Shown: in pieces, positions 54,601 to 64,000 of the stretch
Numbering within the stretch: position 1 is the stretch's first letter
How the letters are laid out: every line of letters begins with the position of its first letter
Assembly (NCBI GenBank): GCA_013365325.1
Contig: JABVXV010000216.1
Coordinates: 1 to 64,000, forward strand
Length of the DNA: 64,000 nt
Source: Dipetalonema caudispina
Lineage: Eukaryota; Nematoda; Chromadorea; Rhabditida; Onchocercidae
Reading direction: 5' to 3'
The notes under the pieces: generated by a model
The model's input: only the letters and a program-made list of their open reading frames with translations
Databases searched by the model: none
What the model was told of the DNA's origin: nothing
Translations under genes and position numbers: made by a program

Positions 54601-56932
54601 CCATGGGCTATTATTATACGTGACCTTATGTATGACCTTCTCAGGTATGATCTTTACAATTTTCGTACTTTTATTTTCTATTATAGATCATCTCATTGAT
54701 CTTATTTTAAATTATTTCATTAGTTCTATTTTAGATTATTGCATTAATCGATATATTGTGTAATACTTAATTTCTACTTCAGATTACCCCAGTAATGATG
54801 TAATTATATTATAAATCAATTATTTTGAGATAATTTCATCAAGAATTGTTAACCTTTTTGTTCCAATAAGTTATTTATTTACATTTAATATATTGATACG
54901 TCTGTTTAATCGTCTTTTGAACTCATTTCTGTTTTGTTTTCATTTGATAGTTGAAAATTTTTTCATCTTTGATGAACACAAAGAAAAGATGGTAATAAAT
55001 TTAAAATTGAATATTTCGATCGATAAGATAGCGAAAAAAGTATGCTTCATCATGACCCTGAAATATTCAATTAAATAAATCAAAAACTTCAATGCCAATT
55101 ATTTCAATTACCTTTCACTTATCTAACTTTAATTACTTGTCTAATTCTATTCATTTAATCATTTCTCTTACTTTTTTCCAGGTTTCTCGTTATATTATTA
55201 CTCTTCATAGCGGGTTTTACTCTACATGTCACCTCTATATTTCAGGTAATTAAAATAATAAATATGATGGATTTTTTTTTTTAATATTCTTGTTGAAGAT
55301 AGAATATTATCATTTTTGGATATACCAAAAACCATTTTCGCATATTGACTGACCATTAAAAAGTATCGTGTAAATCATCAAAAATCTGAAATTACAATGT
55401 CATTTAAAAGTCAATTGATAAATTTATCCTCAAACACAGTTTTTATCTTCACATTAATTCTCACATCTTTAAAACTCTAATTCATCTTAAAAAAAAAAAA
55501 AAATGCATAAATAATTGAGATGAAAGTTGTAGCCAGCATATCAACCTGCGGATGCGGATGATGCGCAATGGATGCGTCTTGCATCACCGGAACAAACTCT
55601 TGAAATGTTATTTTTCTCATTATTCGGATTAGTGGAACCGGATACGATGCCACCACTTCATTTAGTTCCCGATTTTGGCAAAATTATTTTAAAAATGATT
55701 TTTGGAATCTATTTGTTGGTTACTTTAATTGTAAGTAATTTTTGAAATTCTGTAATTTTAATTTTAATACTGAATGAATAGCAGATAACTTAGCAAAGGA
55801 CAAGATTTTAAAATTGGCAAAAAAATTTCGATCGTAAATCTAAATTTGAATAATGGAAATTTGAGTTGAAAAATTTTTAGGTTTTAATAAATTTGTTGAT
55901 TGCAATGATGTCTGATACGTATCAACGGATTCAAGCACAATCGGATAAGGAATGGAAATTCGGTCGTGCAATCCTTATCCGGCAGATGAATAAACGTTCT
56001 GCTACTCCGGCTCCTATTAATATGTTAACGAAATTAATTGTTGTCCTTAAAGTTGCTTATAGAAATAACTGTAAGCTATATTTTTTTTTTTTTTTCAAGT
56101 AAAAGATCAAATAAATGAACAGTTTAGACAGCAATAAGGTTCAACAAATTTGAATTGTATTTGAATTTAGTAATTCCTTACCTTTCTATAGTTTCAAAAC
56201 TATACAATTTGCTGAAGTTAAATTCATTAGTTTGAGTATAATTTTAAATTAATTATTCATTTTATTTTAGTGAAATTGTGCACGCAAAAAGCTCAGCAAG
56301 ATCTCAGGCATGAAGAGAATATTGATGCATTTTCGATGAGTGGTGATACGGGTCGTTTTAGTCCAGCAATTTTAGCTGATGATGATACTGCAGGTATCAT
56401 TTTCTTGTCAATTTCCAGTAAACTTATACCCAAAAAACTTATCAAAATCTCCTGAATGATTTTTCCAATTTTTAATTTTTGTTTTTGATTTTGTCCTTTG
56501 GATCAGTTAGACTCGTCATTTTTTTAGTGATAGGCCAATGTGAGCTAATATTAAATCATTCTTAATTCCCTTGCTAGTCAATTTGTTGATTTGTTAAATT
56601 TGTTAAACTTATCATTGATATTTCAGTTAATAGATATATTATTATAAGAATTAAGTTGAAATTTAGGATTCTGAAGATTTTATTTTTCTGACAGAATGGA
56701 GTGCTTAAAAGCTTAAATATTAAAAATTCTGTATTGAAATACTTCCAAAAAAAATTTTTTTCTTCTTAGTTTTTATTCTTTAGAAGTTCGACATGGCCAG
56801 AATGAGGAATTGGGAAAAAGTGATGATTGGAATATTGAAACAATAATCGATTGGAAACGTGTAGTCGATATGTATTATCAAATAAATGGTAAGACGGATC
56901 CGGAAGAAGTACACGTGGAAGTGCCGTCATAA
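42694..56932 (+). CDS. trp-4: TRPN mechanosensory channel (NOMPC/TRP-4)
   Basis: 32 exons with all phases consistent; 1935 aa, against about 1924 for C. elegans TRP-4. Exons: 42694-43689, 43836-43925, 44849-44947, 45193-45291, 45368-45577, 45782-45991, 46182-46386, 46614-46708, 47011-47319, 47635-47766, 47933-48061, 48343-48459, 48605-48792, 49141-49384, 49564-49734, 50001-50114, 50298-50393, 50548-50688, 51067-51171, 51452-51649, 51915-52022, 52102-52200, 52330-52467, 53070-53228, 53339-53534, 53715-53896, 54391-54644, 55182-55245, 55533-55730, 55881-56070, 56271-56393, 56784-56932. A Ser-rich N-terminus (1-332) precedes the ankyrin repeats (about 333-1390, repeated TPLHLAA motifs, close to the 29 of TRPN). 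Then come a linker, six membrane segments (about 1505-1800), a pore loop (EMLFFSLFGLVEPD) and S6-TRP box (VLINLLIAMMSDTYQRIQAQ, EWKFG). The S6 sequence is diagnostic of TRPN, not TRPA. The family is a tethered touch/stretch-gated cation channel in ciliated neurons. Confidence 0.95.
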
Positions 56933-57238
56933 ATGTAACAAACAGTGATGTACTTGACGATTTGCAACAGTTTCGATTGGATGTTTGAATTCAATCGAAA
57001 TTTCAAGATGTTCAAAATGAAGAAATAGGAGAGGAGTACAACAATGATTGAGATAAAAATTCTGTATTTCAATTTATTTTTTATTTTTCCCATTAAAATT
57101 TCTCATCTCTTAGCAAACTGATAAATGAATAATTATATATTTGTTCTATCAATTTATTCGATTTCGTTTTTTTTCCTCAAGTGCCACAACAGTTTTTTTT
57201 TTCTCCTCCTATTTGCTTCATATCATTTATATTTGTAT

Positions 57239-57250
57239 AATAAAAATAAA
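57239..57250 (+). terminator. Poly(A) signals for trp-4
   Basis: Two AATAAA hexamers in tandem about 310 bases after the trp-4 stop, following a T-rich stretch. Confidence 0.55.
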
Positions 57251-57685
57251 CTATCACTCAGTTTCATTACATATTTGTAAAACAAATTTTTAAAAAATTT
57301 TTTACAAAATTGACAATAAAATAAGAAATATTAATTGTAAAAATGCTGCAATATATCAAGTCTAACACTTTATTTTATAACAATGAGAAGTTAATGAGTG
57401 AATTACACTGAAAAAGTAATTTAAGGCGATCTTTGAAGACAAATTTTCATATAGCAATTAACAAATAATAGCCTCCTATCATTTCTTCATATCATTATTT
57501 CCTTATCTATACATCAATCATGCAAATTACGATGGACAAGAATAATACTAAATGTAACTATCGTCGGGAAAAGTATCGTTATCTGTGGCTTACATAATTT
57601 CCATTTACAAACTACGCTTTACCTCATTTTATACCTTATTCCCGAATGTCACAACTTTAATAATCAATTAAAATTAATTCTTAAA
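57251..57685. other. Convergent intergenic region
   Basis: AT-rich DNA between the 3' ends of trp-4 (+) and the minus-strand 150-aa gene. Nothing else is seen. Confidence 0.7.
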
Positions 57686-58588
57686 TTAGCGGCAATTTTT
57701 ATAGATATCAACAATTAAATCATTGAGTATTTGTAGCGTTTCATCAAACATTTGTTTTGTATCAATTACAATACTATTTTCATCATCGATTTGCAAGTTT
57801 GCTATTTTACCTAAAATTGATATTAAGTTTAGAGTGGTGATATGAAAGAATTGTACAATGCGAAAAAATTGACGATGTTTTATAGTAATTCGAATTTGTA
57901 CCTATATTTAACTCTTTGGACAAACATATTGATTCGATTGCACTGATTTCTTGTTCAATCGATTCAATCGATTCATTCATTTTGTCAAAATTATTAACTC
58001 TGAAGTAAAGCGATAGTAGTAAAAAAGGATTTTTATAACACTACTGATCTCAATTTGTAACGTTAATTAATTTTTTTTTTTTTTTTTAGATCATATAATT
58101 ATTTTTACTGAGCAATTTTTGTCTACTTTAAAAGTTAATTTTAGTAATTAATGATAAGAACTGAAATTGCAATTTTCAGATTAAGCCATCATCCTTTTTT
58201 TTTTACGGCAAATTTTCATTTAGTATGATTTTACATACCTGTCAATCATTATCTGTGATTGCATATATTCCAACCATCTAATGATTGTATCATTATAGTC
58301 GTTTCTATTTCGGAAACTTTCCGGAAAAGCGTTAAAAACGAAAATTTTTTTTGATATTGTTTGATGATATTTTTGTATCAGTTTTTTTGAACTTCCTCCT
58401 TTCAGAGCATTTTTTGATCTGGAAATTTTTGGTTCTATTTTAAATTTTATGTTTGAATTTTGAAATTATCGATTTTTCCAGGTATCAATGCAAACAAAAT
58501 ATTGAAAATTTATTTCCTCTTTTTATCTTTTAATTTACTTATTACAAAAAAGTCGGAGGAAAACGATTTGTAATAACAACTGATGCAT
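57686..58588 (-). CDS. 150-aa protein of unknown family, likely second gene of an operon
   Basis: Four exons on the minus strand: 58588-58539, 58418-58239, 57999-57902, 57810-57686. Phases fit exactly and give 150 aa. The first 16 residues are hydrophobic (MHQLLLQIVFLRLF) and could be a signal peptide or anchor. A Lys-rich segment follows (KGGSSKKLIQKYHQ). The second half is acidic and helical with coiled-coil character (FDKMNESIESIEQEISAIES, MFDETLQILNDLI). I do not recognise it; the small coiled-coil look recalls short adaptor-complex subunits, but I see no diagnostic motif. A CAACAG acceptor lies about 35 bases before the ATG (AG at 58623-58624), and the GPCR stop codon is 169 bp upstream on the same strand, which suits SL trans-splicing. 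If the first exon is wrong, the start is unresolved. Confidence 0.65.
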
Positions 58589-58757
58589 TATGTAATTTTA
58601 TCAAATTTTTTCTTCTTAATTACTGTTGAATCAATGATTGAAAACAGCTAACTCTTTGATGATTATTTAAAAGTGATACAAAATGATTTAAATTAATATA
58701 CTTTTTTTTTAACTGAATGAAATATATGGTATTTTAGTTAGGTAAATATTTAGTAAC

Positions 58758-61700
58758 TTATTCATTTAACTGAATTTTCTTTGTGATGCAATCATCAGTT
58801 TTTGAATCACATTGAATTTGCTCATCCATTATTGTTTCCGGAAACAATTGAATTTCACCAATTGCTGTTGATAACGGAATATGTGATAAGGTAAGATTAG
58901 CGATATTTTTGGGCGAAATATTAATCGTTGTTGAGAAAAATTTAGCTGGAAATTTTCAATTTTTTCTTTTAAACAAAATTTTCTAATTTTATAGATCTTT
59001 TGCAACAGTTAATTGATGCTGGCAATATCAAGCTTTTTCTCATTAATTTTTAATGTAGAATTGAATTCAAAATTAATTCAATCCATTTCGAACGGTAATG
59101 TAATGCTAGGAGTAAATCATACTCAAAAATATTTTACCGATTGATTCTTGAGCTATTTTCCTCCTATTATTTAAAAAGAGGATGTTATGAATGTTGGAAG
59201 ATGAAGAATCAATCGATCATAACATTTTGTAATTGTTATTTTTTGATAAATTATTGTTAGCTCGGATAAACAGCTATATAGAGAAAATTAGAACTTTTTA
59301 AATTTTATTAACTTCATGTAATTTCCATAATTTATTTCATTTAAACTTTTTGATTTCTTAGTTTTCTTGTAACGCTTTAATAAAAGGTGAACGCATAAAT
59401 ACCTACCCGATTTTTGTTCAATTATAACTTCATAAATTGTTGCACAGACTGATTGATGCTTACACTTTTCGGCTATCTTTTTGGAAGCACATTTTAATAA
59501 TTTCAATTTTATGTAATGCGCAATAAAACATTCCGCGAGGTGCAATTGGTGGCTATCTGATTGTTTTTTTTTTTTTTCGTAAACTGGTTTAATTTGAAAT
59601 TTTGATTGCTCTTCCTAATTTTGTAATTAGAGTCTTTTTTTCGACTGTATATTCGATAAGCCTTCTTTTTCTTTTTTTTTTCGTTGATAAGTCCTTATTT
59701 GATAAAGATTTATATGAAGAAGCTATTAGTATCCGTAGAGTGTTTTTTTAACTTTTTTGAAAAAGCATCTTTTAAAACTTTGAAATTTAAAAGCTAAAAA
59801 AATCAACGAAAATTTACTGATTCTTGGATAAGTTTTCATTGGTAAAGCAATATTATCGTTATCGAAAGATTCCTGACTGGAAACAGTTATATCCGTGAAG
59901 GATACGATGGTAAGCTCTGAGCTTAAACTTGAAGTTCCAATTGTACTTTTCATTTCAGATAAATTTGAATTGAAGCTCAGCATATCATTCGACTCACTGC
60001 AAGAAATTCAAAAGTTAAAATTTTTTGAACTAATAAATTTTTGTTTACTTCTCCTCTTATCATTGCTTGGTATTTGTGGTGATCATTGTGCAATATTTTC
60101 ATTGATGTGAGAAGAGATTGATATCAAAATTGTCAATGATAATGATTTTGTCAAATTCTCTTTCAGGTGGCTGGATTCATTTTAAAATTAGTTAACGAAT
60201 ATATTTAATTTGCATTGTTATTTATAAAGAATTCCATAAATTCTTGCAAGCCAAAATCTAAATGAGGATTGGCATATTTTAGAACTCAAATTCATGATAA
60301 CATTTAATTAAGTTCTCAATTCATGACAGTGTTTGAAAATAACAACCTGTCAGTTTGATTTCAGGATATAAAATGATGAAGGCATTTCATATTTAATTAA
60401 ACTTTGTTAAATTTTTTTTTGAAATAATGCATTGAAATTATTCAAATTAAATCAGGTAGCAAAGGTTTAATCAAACTTTGAAATAGTTGATTCAACAAGT
60501 AGTATTTAAATGTTCATTAGCAAACAAGGAAGTAATTTTTAAAAAAATATAATGAACAAAGAATATTTAAAAAGAAAATAAGTTATCATTCTGTATGATA
60601 TGCCGCTAAAAGATAACAACATTTGCTGATCAATTGAGATAGGTCAGATATTCTTAAGATAAACTATTTCTCAAAATAGTTTTTTGTGCAAATTAAGCTA
60701 AATGTTAAAGCTGAACTCATGAACAATTAGCAAAATGAAAATACTTGATAATTTAATTTAAATTTAATAACTCATTCACAGATCTTGAAGGACAAAATTA
60801 AGTGCTTTGATGTGAAATTTACTACCAATAGAAACAGCACCACTATGACTTCGGCGATATGATGATGAGAATTTCGACGGCAAATTTCGATGGCATAGTA
60901 GCTATAAGTAAAAATTAAAAAAGAAATGATAGAATTAAGTAGAAAAGGTTTAATTTAAAAAGAAATATTCAGCTTTTAAAGTCTACAAAAGACTTTCTAA
61001 ATTTAAAATATTGTAATCTAAGGAACCAAAAAGTTAAAGATTATGAAAATGAGAAATAAATTTTCTGCAAATTTCAATGTAAAATTTCAAAGAATTTCTG
61101 CTAATTTGCTAAATATTTAAACTTGAAAATTTTTTGCTTCTAACAATTTGTCAAAATTGCAATTATTTAATAATTTTTAAACAATGCGATGGAAACATGG
61201 AAGCATTATGTCCGTTTATTTTAGGACTGAATTACTGGTCTAATGTCAGTTGTTGTAAAAAATATTAGATAGACAATAATTTGCATAAATAACATTTGGA
61301 AATATACCTTGGAAAAGAAATCATCGGAATGTATAGTATTTGGACTAGTTGAAGATATTCCAGTAGCAGATGCCAAAATTTGTTTTTGTTTTGACCTTCT
61401 TTTCTTGGCTCTTTTACGACAACAACAAAATAGCAATGTTACATTGGTAATACAACGTCCAATCCATCGTAACTGAAATGTAATATTTTGGTTAAGTTAA
61501 ACAATATGTTTTTGGAAAAAATCTCAGAAATTTAATGAAAAAATGATACGAAAGGGTGGGAGAGTGAGAGAGAGGGAGAGGGAAAACTGAGAAAGAAAGA
61601 TGCTTAACAGCTTAATAGTTCTTATTATTCAGCATTAAAAATAATTCATAATTTTTTTCTCAACAATTTTTACCAAAATTTCAGGTTGAAAATGTATTAA

Positions 61701-63486
61701 TTACGAAAAAAAAAAGCCTTATAACCTATTTGCTAATTTATTTGACTCTGTTTGAAAAATGAAAAATTTTCGAATTAAATAAATCAGATTCACCTTAGAA
61801 TTCATTGTTGGTATCCTCAATGTTACCAGTAATGGATTGAAGAGAGGATCTACAAATGCTGCAATTCTGGCCAATTGAAACCATCGGGCCCATTCTGTAG
61901 CATCTTCTCGATTTTCAGCCCAAAAAACAGCTATTTCAACAAATGATTGTCCAGCAATTGAGATAAAATAGGCGCAAATGGATAGTAAAAGAGTGTTGAA
62001 AAGCATTTCACGACGTCGTTGTGGTTTACATTCACTGAAAATATTTGATAGTTATTTTAAAAAGAATTTTTTTTCCCAATAAAATATTGTAAAATTTTCA
62101 TTTGTTTAGAAATGTAATTAGAAAAGAATATAGAATATTCAAATTAGATTTCGATACCTAAAAAAAAAAATTGATGAAAATCTTGAAAAAAAAGTAGCAA
62201 TTTTTCTGACTTTACACAAACTGCTTTAAATTGATAAAACAGTTTAGCATTCGAAATTAAAAAATTTATAACAAAAAAAAAAATTAGTATCCTCTTATTT
62301 TGTTATTGAAATAATTTGATATTAAATGAACCGTGTTTCGCCACTCAGTACATTATTTTGTCGACGTACGTTGCGATGATAGCAAACCGTTACAACAAAT
62401 ATCACCAATGCTATTACGAGAAATGTTAGCGTGAAAAGTGTATGACCACGTAACAAATAAACGCCAAAATTATGAAACGGTGAAATTCGATCGCAAAGTT
62501 CACCAAAAACATTGTAATCTGCTAGCATCAAACTAAAACTAATGCTTATAATTTACTACTTTTTTTTTTTTGACGATTAAAATTTATCATATGATTATTA
62601 TTTGTATTATTTGAGTTACTATTTCGATAATACTAAACAACTTCAGTAAAGAATCAATCCAAATAAGTTATCAAGTAGTTATTTTTAAGTTGAAGATTAA
62701 TAGTTTACTAACTAATTTCTGACACATTAAAGATATTTTGCCTAATATAATATTAATGAATGAACTATATCCTTTTCCAGAATCATTATTATGATTGTTA
62801 TAATTCCAATCATAATTATGATAGCTTATTGTTTCATTCAAAAATTAAACCTTATTTCGTTACATTGAACATTATTTCGACGAGTCTTCAAAGTGCTGAA
62901 CATTTGACCGATAAAATGAATTGCTGTAAATTGGAGGGAGGCGAATAAGAGATGTGTCATAAATAAAAATATCCAAACAAGTGAAAAAATTGAAATTACA
63001 CACTTCCGTGACAATCGTATTGATTCACCGGCCATTGAACGATTGATAACAACCTAAATAAATCATGAATTTTTTGTTGCTGTTATCACATTTTATTATT
63101 ACAATTATAATCATCATAATTTTTATAATGATATTGTAACAAGAGCAATCATAGTTTTTGTTATTTTTGATAACTATAATTATTCTTAATGATGATATTT
63201 CGGATTATCTCAGTTATGTGAATTTCAGGAAGTTCTAGAAAATAAAATGTTTGGAAAAAATTAATTCCTATTTAAATACATAATTTCTCCTCACTTTCTT
63301 TTTTGATATCATAAGAAACAAACTTACCAATACAAGGACAAGTAAATTAGTAAGGCCAAGAAGGGAACCATTTTGAGCCAATGAATAGAGTGTTTCCTGG
63401 ATCATTTGTTGAATAAATCTATTTGCTTCAAATAAATTTGCATTTAGCGCTTCAGTTATAGCTAACGATGCTGGAAGAGTTCCATC

Positions 63487-63492
<6 letters not shown>
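58758..63492 (-). CDS. Rhodopsin-like GPCR, partial (TM3 to C-terminus)
   Basis: Eight visible exons on the minus strand: 63492-63328, 63053-62909, 62521-62332, 62034-61794, 61472-61308, 60901-60780, 59996-59818, 58945-58758; 464 aa with a TAA stop. The first visible exon begins at a splice acceptor, so the 5' part (N-terminus, TM1, TM2) should lie beyond 64000. TM3 is SLLGLTNLLVLVLVVINRSM, with INR in place of DRY. TM4 is CVISIFSLVWIFLFMTHLLF. TM5 is LFTLTFLVIALVIFVVTV. TM6 is MLFNTLLLSICAYFISI. TM7 ends DPLFNPLLVTLR, matching the NPxxY region (NPLLV). A CCC cluster, possibly palmitoylated, and a long Ser/Thr-rich tail of about 190 residues follow. The ligand is unknown. The donors of the second and third visible exons (GTCAAA, GTTCAT) are non-consensus and were chosen by phase. 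Confidence 0.82.
61554..61599. repeat. GA-rich microsatellite
   Basis: Imperfect GAGAGG/GAGA purine tract in an intron of the GPCR gene. Confidence 0.8.
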
Positions 63493-63518
<26 letters not shown>

Positions 63519-64000
63519 CCAAATTATATTAATAATTAAATATAGAAATTATAAGTAACTTGTGAACATATTCATGCAAATTTTCCAAAATTTTTTTTTG
63601 CTATTTTTTCTTTTCAATTTTAAGACAATTTGCTAAAACTCAGGCTAAACTTTCAGAGAAGTACTTTAGCATAATCATTATTTAATCCTAACTTTTTGAG
63701 TTATGCTGAAATTATTTCCTCTTCAATACACTCCAATTGCTTTATCTTTTTTTTTTTTTCCTAACTTATAATATCAAACAATGCAACTAATTGAGGATTG
63801 AGCAAAATTGATGGAAGTGGAAAATTCTGACCGCAAATGATTTACTTTATTTAGTAATCATTTGAATAACTTTTTCTCCTACCACAATTTTAGATAAAAT
63901 TAGAATTTATATATCAAAGATCGATCGATGTACCTTCACTAAAGTACAAATATATTACCTTCAAATGATACTGTTAGCTATATTTCCTTAACAACAATTG
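63493..64000. other. Window end, presumably GPCR intron
   Basis: AT-rich with a 24-base poly-A run just past the acceptor at 63493-63494. I looked for an exon encoding TM1-TM2 on the minus strand and found no open frame long enough. Confidence 0.5.

Noticed and set aside
42694..56932. TRPA1-type channel
   Set aside because: Ankyrin plus TRP architecture first suggested TRPA1, but the S6 sequence INLLIAMMSDTYQRIQAQ with the EWKFG TRP-box region and the length near 1930 aa are TRPN (NOMPC/TRP-4).
1..64000. CRISPR arrays, tRNA, rRNA, bacterial (Wolbachia-like) insertions
   Set aside because: No spaced direct repeats, no cloverleaf or rRNA cores, and no intronless bacterial-type genes were seen by eye. 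A tRNAscan/Infernal run would be decisive.

Overview
The window is AT-rich nuclear DNA from a nematode, most likely a filarial (clade III) worm. The genes are split by many short introns with GT..TTTCAG borders. Poly-A/T runs are frequent and intergenic DNA is highly AT-rich. The recognisable proteins include nematode neuronal genes (CFI-1 and TRP-4). The species cannot be named from sequence alone. I rebuilt exons by hand from reading frame, splice borders and phase; every junction quoted keeps phase unless flagged.

Layout. An (ATT)n microsatellite opens the window (1-236). A ten-exon ARID3/dead-ringer gene (cfi-1, 944-16164, +) follows, with introns of 5.4, 2.6 and 3.7 kb that hold a dense GATA-site cluster and some purine-rich ORFs. 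A six-exon gene on the minus strand (17330-19069) encodes a 314-residue predicted secreted glycoprotein that I do not recognise. The next 5 kb hold a possible microprotein gene (21910-22218), a hairpin and a ~0.5 kb inverted duplication whose right arm carries the first exon of the next gene. That gene is a 19-exon CHD1L/ALC1-type chromatin remodeller with a Snf2 ATPase and a C-terminal macro domain (24131-31958, +). After 3.8 kb containing a perfect 25-bp inverted repeat comes a six-exon AF9/ENL-type YEATS gene (35793-39054, +). After another 3.6 kb comes the 32-exon TRPN channel gene trp-4/nompC (42694-56932, +; 1935 residues; ankyrin repeats, six membrane segments and TRP box). Convergent to it lie a four-exon gene for a 150-residue protein (57686-58588, -) and, 169 bp upstream on the same strand, a rhodopsin-like GPCR gene (58758 to beyond 63492, -) whose first two membrane segments are not found in the window.

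How the genes relate. CHD1L (a PAR-responsive nucleosome remodeller) and the YEATS protein (an acyl-lysine reader of transcription-elongation complexes) are neighbours with related chromatin roles, but 3.8 kb apart, so probably not one operon. CFI-1 (neuronal identity factor), TRP-4 (mechanotransduction channel) and the GPCR point to neuronal or sensory functions. The GPCR and the 150-residue gene are spaced like a nematode operon. I saw no tRNA, rRNA, CRISPR array or intact transposon.
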